Assembly (NCBI GenBank): GCA_963850605.1
Contig: CAWKLX010000002.1
Coordinates: forward strand, 496,001-560,000
From: BOG-908 sp963850605
GTDB lineage: Bacteria; Pseudomonadota; Alphaproteobacteria; Acetobacterales; Acetobacteraceae
Direction of reading: 5' to 3'
DNA: 64,000 nt
In this document: positions 37,430 through 45,921 of the stretch, piece after piece
Layout: every line of letters starts with the position of its first letter
How positions within the stretch are numbered: the stretch's first letter is position 1
Notes under the pieces: generated by a model
Databases searched by the model: none
Told to the model about the DNA's origin: nothing
What the model saw: only the letters and a program-made list of their open reading frames with translations
Translations under genes and position numbers: made by a program

Positions 37430-38349
37430 ATGCGACGCAAGCGCGGCCGGCCGCTCGACGGCTGGCTGATCATCGACAAGCCGGCCGGCATGACCAGCAC
37501 GGATGTGGTCAATCGCGTCAAACGGGGCTTCGATGCGCAAAAGGCGGGCCACGGCGGCACGCTGGACCCGCTGGCCACCGGCGTGCTGCCGATCGCCTTC
37601 GGATCGGCCACCAAGACCGTGCCCTACGTCATGGACGGCACCAAGCTCTACCGCTTCACCCTGCGCCTCGGCGAGGCGCGCGACACCGATGATTCCGACG
37701 GGGCGGTGACCGGCACCAGCAGCGCGCGGCCCACCGACGCGGCGCTGCGGGCGGCCCTGCCGGCGTTCACCGGCGAGATCATGCAGGTGCCCCCCATCTA
37801 CTCGGCCATCAAGGTGGCGGGCGAGCGGGCCTACGACATGGCGCGCGAGGGCAGGGCGCCGGTGCTGGAGGCACGGCCCGCGCGCGTGGATCGGTTCGAG
37901 CTGATCGAACGGATGGATGACGATACGGCGGTCTTCGAGGTCCAGTCCGGCAAGGGCGTCTACATGCGCAGCCTGGCCCGGGACCTGGCCGCCGCCTGCG
38001 GCACGCTCGGCCACATCGCCGCCCTGCGACGGCTGCGCGTAGGACCGTTCTTAGAGAAAAACGCGATTTCACTGGACAACGCGATGCCGGCGGAGGATAC
38101 CGCGCGATCCTCTCCGGACCTCCTGCTCCCCGTCCTGACCGCGCTGGCCGACATCCCGGCGCTGGCCTTGACCGACGCGGAGGCCGTGTTGCTGACCCAG
38201 GGTCAGGCGATCAGCCTGATCACCCTGATGGGCCGCATTCCAGACGACGCCAACCCCGCTGGGGGCTGGCGCGCGCCATGGCGGGGGGACGCGTGATCGG
38301 GCTCTGCCGCCTGGAAGACGGCTGGCTGCGTCCCGAACGCATTCTTTGA
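37430..38349 (+). CDS. truB: tRNA pseudouridine(55) synthase, C-terminal frameshift
   Basis: Makes pseudouridine 55 in the T loop of tRNAs. The catalytic Asp is D46 in GHGGTLDPLATGVLP; the KPAGMTS start and the PPIYSAIKVAGERAYDMAREG segment are present. The frame ends early at 38296 with an unnatural tail, but restoring one G in the run at 38261-38265 gives the normal C-terminus ARAMAGGRVIGLCRLEDGW and a stop at 38349 (306 residues). A homopolymer miscount is the likeliest cause. rpsO and pnp follow, the usual order. Confidence 0.92.
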
Positions 38350-38372
38350 CCCCTGTTGATGGAGTACGATCG

Positions 38373-38642
38373 ATGTCGATCACAGCGGAGCGCCGCACGG
38401 CGCTCATTGGCGAATATCAGGCGCAAGCCGCCGACACCGGCAGCCCGGAGGTGCAGGTGGCACTGCTGTCCGAGCGTATCACCAACCTGACCGAACACCT
38501 GAAAACCCATGCCAAGGATTTCCACTCGCGCCGCGGCCTGCTGATGCTGGTCGGCCGCCGCCGCCGCCTGCTGGACTACCTTAAGCGCAAAGATCAGTCC
38601 CGCTACGAGTTGCTCATCGGGCGTCTGAAGCTCCGGCGCTAG
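38373..38642 (+). CDS. rpsO: 30S ribosomal protein S15
   Basis: Primary 16S rRNA-binding protein of the small subunit. It has 89 residues, the family standard, and begins MSITAERRTALIGEYQ. The conserved DTGSPEVQVALLSERI, HLKTHAKDFHSRRGLL and RRRRLLDYLK segments are intact. A GGAG site precedes the ATG. In many bacteria S15 represses its own translation; the leader here is only 23 bases after the truB stop. Confidence 0.97.
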   Translation: MSITAERRTALIGEYQAQAADTGSPEVQVALLSERITNLTEHLKTHAKDFHSRRGLLMLVGRRRRLLDYLKRKDQSRYELLIGRLKLRR

Positions 38643-38722
38643 TTTCCAGTTTGCAGTTGTCAGTTTCCAGAAAGCCCGGGCGCGAACCGCTCTGGAAACT
38701 GAAAACTGGCAACTGAAAACTG
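38643..38722. repeat. long imperfect hairpin of CAGTTTYCAG units between rpsO and pnp
   Basis: Left arm (38643-38670) and right arm (38692-38722) are built from the same unit, cagtttccag/ctgaaaactg, repeated about three times per arm in opposite orientation. The inner stem CAGTTTCCAG (38661-38670) with CTGGAAACTG (38692-38701) is perfect. Its place matches the rpsO-pnp hairpin that RNase III cuts in other bacteria, but the unit itself is a repeat-like sequence. Confidence 0.75.
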
Positions 38723-38813
38723 AACGGGCGTTTCCGGCCACATGGGTGATCCATCCATGCAGTCCGAGACGCCCCATCCAAACCACAAACACCACAAGAT
38801 AAAGGATAGGCGT

Positions 38814-40958
38814 ATGTTCAATTATTTTCGCAAGGAGCTCGACTGGGGCGGGCGCAAGCTCGTTCTGGAAACGGGCAAGATGGCACGGCAGGCCGATGGC
38901 GCCGTGCTGGTCAGCTATGGCGACACCATCGTGTTGTGCACGGCGGTAGGTGCCAAAAGCATCAAGCCCGGGCAGGATTTTTTCCCGCTGACGGTGAACT
39001 ACCAGGAAAAGGCGTATGCCGCGGGAAAAATTCCTGGCGGGTTCTTCAAGCGCGAGGGCCGGCCCAGTGAAAACGAAACGCTGGTCAGCCGGCTGATCGA
39101 CCGTCCGCTACGTCCGCTGTTCCCCGACAATTTCCGCAATGAAGTGCAGGTCGTGGCCACCGTGCTGAGCCACGACATGGAAAACGATCCGGACATCGTT
39201 TCACTGGTGGGTTGCTCGGCCGCGCTGACCCTGTCCGGCATTCCGTTTTTCGGGCCCGTAGGCGCCGCGCGCATCGGCTACGAGGGTGGCGAATACATTC
39301 TGAATCCGACCATCGCGCAGATGGAAAACGCCACGCTCGACCTGGTACTCGCCGGCACCGCCGAAGGCGTGCTGATGGTCGAGTCCGAGGCCAAGGAGCT
39401 GCCCGAGGACGTGATGCTGGGCGCGGTGGCGTTCGGCCACGCCGCGTTCCAGCCGGTGATCCAGGCCATCATCGAGCTGGCCGAGCATGCGGCGAAGGAG
39501 CCCTGGACGCTGACCGAGCCGAGCGAGAGCGAAGTCGCGTTGAAAAAGCGCATCGACGAGCTGGGCCGCGCGTCCATTGCGGAAGCGTATCAGGAGCGTG
39601 TGAAGCAGCAGCGTTACGAAAAGGTTGGCGCGGCCAAGAAGGCGGTGGTGGCGCAACTATCCGAGGAGGGTCTGCACGCGGACGCGGCAAAGCATCTGCT
39701 GAAGGATCTGGAGGCGGATATCGTCCGCAACGCCATCCTGGACACCGGCCTGCGAATCGACGGCCGCGATACGAAAACCGTGCGTCAGATCGTGGCCGAG
39801 GTGGGCGTGCTGCCACGGGCGCATGGTTCGGCGTTGTTCACCCGTGGCGAGACGCAGGCGCTGTGCGTGGTGACGCTGGGCACAGGGCAGGACGAGCAGT
39901 TCATGGATTCCTTGGAAGGCGAGTACAAGGAGAACTTCATGCTGCACTATAATTTCCCGCCGTTTTCGGTGGGCGAAGCGGGGCGCATGGGCTCGCCTGG
40001 CCGTCGCGAGATCGGCCACGGCAAGCTGGCGTGGCGCGCGATCCATCCGTTGCTGCCGGCCAAGGAGGATTTTCCGTATACGCTTCGTATCGTATCCGAA
40101 ATCCTGGAGTCCAACGGCAGCTCGTCCATGGCGACCGTGTGCGGCAGCTCACTGGCCATGATGGATGGCGGCGTCCCGCTCAAACGCCCGGTGGCGGGCA
40201 TCGCCATGGGGCTGATCAAGGAGGATCGCGGGTTCGCCGTGCTCTCCGACATCCTGGGCGACGAAGACCACCTCGGCGACATGGATTTCAAGGTGGCCGG
40301 CACCGAGCACGGCATCACCAGCCTGCAGATGGACATCAAGATCACGTCCATCACGCAGGACATCATGCGCATCGCCCTGGATCAGGCGAAGGAAGGCCGC
40401 ATGCACATTCTGGGCGAGATGGCGAAGGCGCTGACCGGGGCGCGCACGGGTGTGGCGTCCACCGCCCCGCGCATTACGGTCATCAACGTGCCCAAGGAAA
40501 AGATCCGTGAAGTGATCGGCACCGGCGGCAAGGTGATCCGCGAGATCGTCGAGCAGACCGGCGCCAAGATCGACATCGAGGACGATGGCACCATCAAGAT
40601 CGCGGCCACGACGGAAGAGAGCAGCCAGAAGGCTATCGACTGGATACGTGGCATCGTGGCCGAGCCGGAACTGAACGCGATCTACACCGGCCGCGTGGTG
40701 AAAACGGCGGATTTCGGCGCGTTCGTGAACTTCCTGGGCTCGCGCGACGGGCTGGTGCACATCAGCGAGCTGACCAATGCACGGGTGAACAAGACGACCG
40801 ACGTGGTCAACGTGGGCGACGCCGTACGTGTCAAATGCCTGGGCTTCGATGACCGTGGGAAAGTCAAACTTTCGATGCGGGTGGTTGATCAGGCGACCGG
40901 AGAGGACATTTCTGACAAGGTCGGCCCGAAGGGCGGACGCCGGGAGGAGGCAGCCTGA
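38814..40958 (+). CDS. pnp: polyribonucleotide nucleotidyltransferase
   Basis: 3'-5' phosphorolytic exoribonuclease of the degradosome. The 714-residue protein starts MFNYFRKELDWGGRK after an AAGGA site at 38801-38805. It has two RNase PH domains, a helical domain between them, a KH domain (VIGTGGKVIREIVEQTGAKIDI region) and a C-terminal S1 domain (GRVVKTADFGAFVNFLG). The frame is open upstream to 38742 but that part is not homologous. It probably shares the rpsO transcript. Confidence 0.97.
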   Translation: MFNYFRKELDWGGRKLVLETGKMARQADGAVLVSYGDTIVLCTAVGAKSIKPGQDFFPLTVNYQEKAYAAGKIPGGFFKREGRPSENETLVSRLIDRPLRPLFPDNFRNEVQVVATVLSHDMENDPDIVSLVGCSAALTLSGIPFFGPVGAARIGYEGGEYILNPTIAQMENATLDLVLAGTAEGVLMVESEAKELPEDVMLGAVAFGHAAFQPVIQAIIELAEHAAKEPWTLTEPSESEVALKKRIDELGRASIAEAYQERVKQQRYEKVGAAKKAVVAQLSEEGLHADAAKHLLKDLEADIVRNAILDTGLRIDGRDTKTVRQIVAEVGVLPRAHGSALFTRGETQALCVVTLGTGQDEQFMDSLEGEYKENFMLHYNFPPFSVGEAGRMGSPGRREIGHGKLAWRAIHPLLPAKEDFPYTLRIVSEILESNGSSSMATVCGSSLAMMDGGVPLKRPVAGIAMGLIKEDRGFAVLSDILGDEDHLGDMDFKVAGTEHGITSLQMDIKITSITQDIMRIALDQAKEGRMHILGEMAKALTGARTGVASTAPRITVINVPKEKIREVIGTGGKVIREIVEQTGAKIDIEDDGTIKIAATTEESSQKAIDWIRGIVAEPELNAIYTGRVVKTADFGAFVNFLGSRDGLVHISELTNARVNKTTDVVNVGDAVRVKCLGFDDRGKVKLSMRVVDQATGEDISDKVGPKGGRREEAA

Positions 40959-40961
40959 GGG

Positions 40962-41035
40962 CTGCTAGCCTTCAGCCTTCGGTCATCGGAAGGCGTTTCT
41001 GTCTGATGACTGAGTGCTGACTGCTGAGGGCTGAC
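40962..41035. repeat. ctgac/ctgag-rich spacer repeat between pnp and the flavin oxidoreductase
   Basis: The spacer consists of short related units (tgactgagtgctgactgctgaggg and agccttcagccttcgg in part). Similar units (gctgacaggtgacagctgac) occur beside the rpsA terminator at 19565-19584. It looks like degraded repeat sequence; the ATG of the next gene directly follows a gctgac unit, so there is no ordinary ribosome site. Confidence 0.5.
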
Positions 41036-42448
41036 ATGAAAGCGCTGAACGCGATCCGTATGGGTGGTGTGGACGTCCTCCCCCTCGTCGAGGGGGGGAA
41101 GGGCGTCGCCGTGTCCAACGGCTTCACCGCCGGCGCCTGGGCTGCCAGTGGCGGGGCCGGCACGTTTAGTGCCGTCAACCCGGACAGTTACGATGCGGAC
41201 GGGCACCCGATCCCGCAGGTTTATCACGGCAAGACGCGGCGCGACCGGCATGAGGAGCTGGTGGAGTATGCCATCACCGGTGGCATCACCCAGGCACGCC
41301 AGGCGTACGAGACGGCGGGCGGCCGGGGCCGCATCCATGCCAACCTGCTGTGGGAGATGGGCGGCGCCGAGCGCGTGATCACCGGGGTGCTGGAAGGCGC
41401 GCGCGGCCTGATCAACGGCATCACGTGCGGCGCCGGCATGCCCTACCGCCTGTCCGATATCGCCGCCCGGTTCGGCGTATACTACTACCCCATCGTGTCC
41501 TCCTCGCGCGCCTTCAACGCGCTGTGGAAGCGGGCCTATTCCAAGGCGGCGTCCCTGCTGGGCGGCGTGGTATACGAGGACCCGTGGCTGGCTGGCGGGC
41601 ATAACGGCCTGTCCAATGGCGAAGCGCCGGACAAGCCCGAGGATCCATTCCCTCGCGTGCTGGCGCTGCGAAAGCTGATGCGCACCTTCGGGCTGGACCA
41701 GACGCCGATCATCATGGCGGGTGGCGTGTGGTGGCTGGAAGAGTGGCAGGACTGGATCGACAATCCGGAGCTGGGGCCGATCGCCTTCCAGTTCGGCACG
41801 CGCCCGCTGCTGACCACCGAATCGCCGATCAGCGAGGGCTGGAAACGCCGGCTGCCGCTGCTGAAATCCGGCGACGTGTTCCTGAACCGCTTCAGCCCGA
41901 CCGGTTTCTATTCCAGCGCCGTCAACAACGATTTTATCCGTGACCTGCGCGACCGCTCGGAACGCCAGGTGGCGTATTCGACCGAGCGCGTGGGCGAGCA
42001 CGTGGCCGAGTATGGGGTAGGTCCCCGTAAGCGGCCCGTGTACATGGCGCAGGGTGACCGTGCGCGCATCCGCGGCTGGGAAAATGAGGGGTTTACCGAG
42101 GCGCTCCGCACCCCCGACACGACGCTGATTTTCGTCACCCCGGAGCAAGCCAGCCAGATCGTCGCAGATCAGGTCGCGTGCATGGGATGCCTCAGCACGT
42201 GCCGGTTCTCGAACTGGAGCCAGGAAGGGCCCGAGTTCTCCAACGGCAAGAAGGCCGACCCGCGCAGCTTCTGCATCCAGAAGACGCTGCAGGACATCGC
42301 GCACTCGCGCGACGACGAGGCGGCGCTGGACCACAATCTCATGTTCGCCGGGCACAACGCGTTCCGGTTCGGCAGCGATCCGTTTTATTCCAACGGGTAT
42401 ATCCCGAGCGTGCGCGAGTTGGTGGAACGGATTCTTACGGGGCGGTAA
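41036..42448 (+). CDS. nitronate monooxygenase family FMN oxidoreductase
   Basis: A 470-residue TIM-barrel flavoprotein of the nitronate monooxygenase/2-nitropropane dioxygenase family. Visible are GGITQARQAYE, the FMN-binding ITCGAGMPYRLSDIA and PIIMAGGVWWLEEW, with the His-containing HNGLSNGEAP. A cysteine-rich loop CMGCLSTCRFSNW lies near residues 382-394; this is longer than the standard nitronate monooxygenase core and may bind a metal or cluster. The substrate is unknown. It follows pnp after a repeat-filled spacer. Confidence 0.8.
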   Translation: MKALNAIRMGGVDVLPLVEGGKGVAVSNGFTAGAWAASGGAGTFSAVNPDSYDADGHPIPQVYHGKTRRDRHEELVEYAITGGITQARQAYETAGGRGRIHANLLWEMGGAERVITGVLEGARGLINGITCGAGMPYRLSDIAARFGVYYYPIVSSSRAFNALWKRAYSKAASLLGGVVYEDPWLAGGHNGLSNGEAPDKPEDPFPRVLALRKLMRTFGLDQTPIIMAGGVWWLEEWQDWIDNPELGPIAFQFGTRPLLTTESPISEGWKRRLPLLKSGDVFLNRFSPTGFYSSAVNNDFIRDLRDRSERQVAYSTERVGEHVAEYGVGPRKRPVYMAQGDRARIRGWENEGFTEALRTPDTTLIFVTPEQASQIVADQVACMGCLSTCRFSNWSQEGPEFSNGKKADPRSFCIQKTLQDIAHSRDDEAALDHNLMFAGHNAFRFGSDPFYSNGYIPSVRELVERILTGR

Positions 42449-42709
42449 AACTCGTTAGACCTGTTGCACGGTCAGTGCGAGCCCGCTCGGCCGAAGCAAT
42501 CCATCGTCAGGCAAGCCCGGCATCCGGCAACAGTCTTGCATGTATAGACGTGGGTGGTGCGGCACAGCATTGCGCTGGCTGGCCCTCGGATCGAGCGGTC
42601 AAATCCGCTTTGCGACGAATTTTCAAGAAGCTTGTCTGACACAAGGTGAATTGCTTCAACCAAGCGGTCCGCATTGACAGCGGGATGACGGCAAGGCGTA
42701 CCGACCGGA

Positions 42710-44137
42710 TTACGCCGCCTTGTGGCGGTCCCGCAGAAACTGAAAGAACTCCACGCCCTCGCGCAAGCGGCGCACCATCATCTGGCGGCTCGTCACCATC
42801 TCGCCCACAATCGCTGCAATCTTCGGCGCCCGGAAATAGAATTTTTTGTAGAACGTCTCGACGTTGTCGAAAATCTCGGTGTGCGCCAGATGCGGGTAGG
42901 TCAGCGGCGCGATCTGCACCCCATGGTCGTCGATCAGCTCCGCATTGTTGACGTCCAGCCAGCCATTCTCCAGTGCCTGTTTGTAAAGGAACGTGCCGGG
43001 GTAGGGGGCGGCCAGCGACACCTGGATGGTGTGCGGGTTGATATCCTTGGCGAAGTCAATGGTTTCGCGAATGGTCTCCTGCGTCTCGCCGGGCAGGCCC
43101 AGGATGAACGTGCCGTGAATCTTGATGCCCAGCTCGTGGCAATCCTTGGTGAAACGACGCGCCACGTCGATGCGCATGCCCTTCTTAATGTTGTACAGTA
43201 TCTGCTGGTTGCCGCTCTCATAGCCGACCAGCAGCAGCCGTAGCCCGTTATCCTTCAACACCTTGAGCGTATCGCGCGGCACGTTCGCCTTCGCGTTGCA
43301 CGACCAGGTGACGCCCAGCTTGCCCAGCTCACGCGCGATCGCTTCGGCGCGGGGCAAATCGTCCGTGAACGTGTCGTCGTCGAAGAAATACTCGCGCACC
43401 TGCGGAAACTTCTGCATGCACTGCCGGATTTCTTCCGCCACATGGGCCGGACTCCGCACGCGGTAGCGATGGCCGCCGACCGTCTGCGGCCACAGACAAA
43501 ATGTGCAGTGCGACTTGCAGCCGCGGCCGGTGTAAAAGCTGATATACGGGTGCAGCAGATACCCGATGAAATAATCCTCGATGCGCAGGTCGCGCGCATA
43601 CACGTCGGTCACGAATGGCAGCGAGTCCATGTTCTCGATCATGGCGCGCTCCGGATTGTGCACCAGCGCCCCGTTGGGATCGCGCCAGGTGATGCCGTCG
43701 ATCCCCGCCCAGGGCCGGTCCTCGGCCACTTCCTTGATGGTGAAGTCGAACTCGTTGCGGGCAACGAAATCGATCGCGCCGACGCTGGCCTCCATGCTTT
43801 CCTTCGGCTGCACGGCCACCTTGGCCCCCACCATGCCGATTTTCAGTGAGGGCTTGGCGTCCTTCAGCGCGCGCGCCACCTTCACGTCCGACGCGAACGA
43901 GGGTGTGCTCGTATGCATCACCACCAGATCGTGCTCGCGGGAAGCGGCCACCACCGTCTCCAGCGAGGTGCGCGCCGGCGGGCTGTCGATCAGCTTGCTG
44001 CCTTCCACCAAGGCGGCGGGTTGCGCCAGCCAGGTCGGATACCAAAAGCTTTTGATTTCCCGCTTGGCCTGGTAGCGCGAGCCGGCGCCGCCATCGAAAC
44101 CATCGAAGGAGGGCGGCTGTAGAAACAACGTTTTCAT
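42710..44137 (-). CDS. hpnJ: hopanoid biosynthesis radical SAM protein HpnJ
   Basis: Radical-SAM enzyme needed to form the cyclitol ether head group of bacteriohopanepolyols. The N-terminal part looks like a B12-binding-type domain; the cluster motif is GRGCKSHCTFCLWPQ with CxxxCxxC, followed by FFDDDTFTDD and VGYESGNQQIL. The protein has 475 residues. It ends the xseB-ispA-dxs-hpnM-hpnI-hpnJ operon, 3 bp after hpnI. hpnK, often the next gene, is absent; 260 bp of non-coding DNA follow. Confidence 0.93.
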   Translation of the reverse strand: MKTLFLQPPSFDGFDGGAGSRYQAKREIKSFWYPTWLAQPAALVEGSKLIDSPPARTSLETVVAASREHDLVVMHTSTPSFASDVKVARALKDAKPSLKIGMVGAKVAVQPKESMEASVGAIDFVARNEFDFTIKEVAEDRPWAGIDGITWRDPNGALVHNPERAMIENMDSLPFVTDVYARDLRIEDYFIGYLLHPYISFYTGRGCKSHCTFCLWPQTVGGHRYRVRSPAHVAEEIRQCMQKFPQVREYFFDDDTFTDDLPRAEAIARELGKLGVTWSCNAKANVPRDTLKVLKDNGLRLLLVGYESGNQQILYNIKKGMRIDVARRFTKDCHELGIKIHGTFILGLPGETQETIRETIDFAKDINPHTIQVSLAAPYPGTFLYKQALENGWLDVNNAELIDDHGVQIAPLTYPHLAHTEIFDNVETFYKKFYFRAPKIAAIVGEMVTSRQMMVRRLREGVEFFQFLRDRHKAA

Positions 44138-44140
44138 GGA

Positions 44141-45307
44141 CTATCCCCTGCGCGCGGCGACCAGCACGCGCGCGGCACTGTAATGTGTATCTTCACCGGT
44201 GCTCAGCACATGCCCGCGCCACGCCACCTCGTCGCCCATATAGGCGCACAGCAGTACCGCCATGGAGAGCACGTCGCGCAGGGCAGGCATCCAGGGCGGC
44301 GTGCGCACCGCACCCATGGCCCGCTCCACCGCCCAGCCGGACGCGCCACGCACCGCCACCGCCAGCACCCACAGGGCGCCGGCCCACAGTGCCGCGCCGG
44401 ACATCGCCCAGGTCAGCAGGGCCCAGAAGGCGGGAAACTGGATGCAACTGACCGCGAACCCCAGCGGCTCGACCGCCCGTATGGTGCGCGCCCAGCGCAG
44501 CTCGTGTCGGAACAGGGCGGCGATGGACAACTCGCCCACCGTGGTGGCGGGCACGCAGGCGGCCAGACCCACATTCTGGCCCAGGCCACGCACCTTGTTG
44601 CCCAGCACCGCGTCGTCGGCGACATAAGGTGACAGCGCCGGGAAGCCTCCCACCCGCATCAGCGTCTCGCGGGTCAGCGCCATGGTGGCGCCCATGCAGT
44701 CCTGCCGCCCCAGCGCCCGCGCCATCAGCGCGCCGGCGGCGAAGCTTTGCGTGATGTAGGAAGCGCCGAGCTTGCCCTGCAGCCCGTCATGCGCCGGCAA
44801 ACCGGTGTACAGCGTCGTCACCAACCCCGTGCCGGGCACGTCCAGCGCGTCAGCCACGCGCGCCAGGTAATCGGGCGGGGCGTGCATGTCGCTGTCCGAG
44901 ACCACCAGCACGTTGTAGCGGGCGGACGGATACATGTTGATCAGGTTGGCGACCTTGCGGTTCTCCCCGTGCGGCGTCGGGTCGATCACCAGCTCCATAT
45001 CCACCTGCGGGAAACGTGCCTGCAGGCGGCGTACGACAGGGATGGCGGAGTCGGAAAAATCCTGGACGCCGAACACGATCTGGAAATGCGGATAGTTCTG
45101 GGCACAAAACGTGGCCAATGCCTCTTCCAGCAACGGCTCGTCCCCGTGCAGCGGCTTCAGCACGGTCACGGCCGGGCGGCGCCCAGCAACCGGTATGGCC
45201 GTGCGAAAGCGCCGCACCGCCAGCCAGCCCGCGGCCGCCTGCACGAAGCCCGCGAGCGTGATGGCGGCGGTGACCAGCACCGGCACGCAGGGCGTGTCGA
45301 ACATCAC
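44141..45307 (-). CDS. hpnI: hopanoid biosynthesis glycosyltransferase HpnI
   Basis: Family-2 glycosyltransferase that adds N-acetylglucosamine to bacteriohopanetetrol in the known pathway. An N-terminal membrane helix (about residues 8-27) is followed by VTVLKPLHGDEP, the metal/nucleotide-binding VSDSDMHAPPDYL and the acceptor-site RHELRWARTIR. Three to four more hydrophobic spans near the C-terminus anchor it in the inner membrane. It has 388 residues and overlaps hpnM by 4 bp. Confidence 0.93.
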   Translation of the reverse strand: MMFDTPCVPVLVTAAITLAGFVQAAAGWLAVRRFRTAIPVAGRRPAVTVLKPLHGDEPLLEEALATFCAQNYPHFQIVFGVQDFSDSAIPVVRRLQARFPQVDMELVIDPTPHGENRKVANLINMYPSARYNVLVVSDSDMHAPPDYLARVADALDVPGTGLVTTLYTGLPAHDGLQGKLGASYITQSFAAGALMARALGRQDCMGATMALTRETLMRVGGFPALSPYVADDAVLGNKVRGLGQNVGLAACVPATTVGELSIAALFRHELRWARTIRAVEPLGFAVSCIQFPAFWALLTWAMSGAALWAGALWVLAVAVRGASGWAVERAMGAVRTPPWMPALRDVLSMAVLLCAYMGDEVAWRGHVLSTGEDTHYSAARVLVAARRG

Positions 45308-45921
45308 GGTTTTATGGTGCCGCCCGACATCGTATCGATCTTCTGCTGAAGACTGGCGATCAGCCGGTCCGGCCCGCCGGCGAGCAGGGCGCGAAAGTCC
45401 GAGCGCTGCACGGCGGCCTGGCTGATAGTGCCTTGCTCCAGCACATCCACGGCCTGCCAGCCGCCCGTCCCCTGGCGCATGACGTAGTCGATTCGGGTTG
45501 CCTCGCCCGCCTTGGGCACGATCTGCGTCTCCACGACCTTGTCACTGCCCACGTCACGGGTTTCGGTCAGCAGTTCTATCCTGTCGCCCGAGTCGCTGTC
45601 GAAGTTACTTGCGTAGCTGCTGATCGTGTAGGCGCGGAAGGTGGCCAGCAGTTTCGATTGCGCATCCGGCGGGATGGTTGCCCAGCGCAACCCCACGACC
45701 GTGCGTAATATTTGCGGCAAATTGAAGGCGTGATCCACGGCCGGCGCCAGCGCCTGATAGCGCGCCGGAAAAGGGGCGTGGCCATTCTTCATGGCGGCGG
45801 CCAGCGCGTCGTCCAACACCTTAATCGGCGCGGCGGGCCCGGCATCCTGGGCGCCCGCGTGCCCGGCGAGTGCGAGCGATACCAGCGTGGCGACGCGCAG
45901 CCCGTTCAGGACACGCTTCAC
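45304..45921 (-). CDS. hpnM: hopanoid-associated Ttg2/MlaC-like periplasmic protein HpnM
   Basis: A 205-residue periplasmic lipid-binding protein of the MlaC (toluene tolerance) family that is tied to hopanoid operons. The signal peptide is the first about 24 residues (ending HAGAQDA). The conserved core includes FNLPQILRTVVGLRWATIPPD and a FRAYTISSYASNF segment. It probably carries hopanoids or phospholipids between the membranes. It overlaps dxs and hpnI by 4 bp on either side. Confidence 0.9.
   Translation of the reverse strand: MKRVLNGLRVATLVSLALAGHAGAQDAGPAAPIKVLDDALAAAMKNGHAPFPARYQALAPAVDHAFNLPQILRTVVGLRWATIPPDAQSKLLATFRAYTISSYASNFDSDSGDRIELLTETRDVGSDKVVETQIVPKAGEATRIDYVMRQGTGGWQAVDVLEQGTISQAAVQRSDFRALLAGGPDRLIASLQQKIDTMSGGTIKP

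Noticed and set aside
40889..42355. 488-codon minus-strand frame opposite the flavin oxidoreductase
   Set aside because: Shadow; the plus strand carries the conserved FMN-binding motifs.
42449..42709. 63-codon Cys-containing minus frame between the oxidoreductase and hpnJ
   Set aside because: No ribosome site, no recognised motif; nothing else is seen in this 261-bp spacer.
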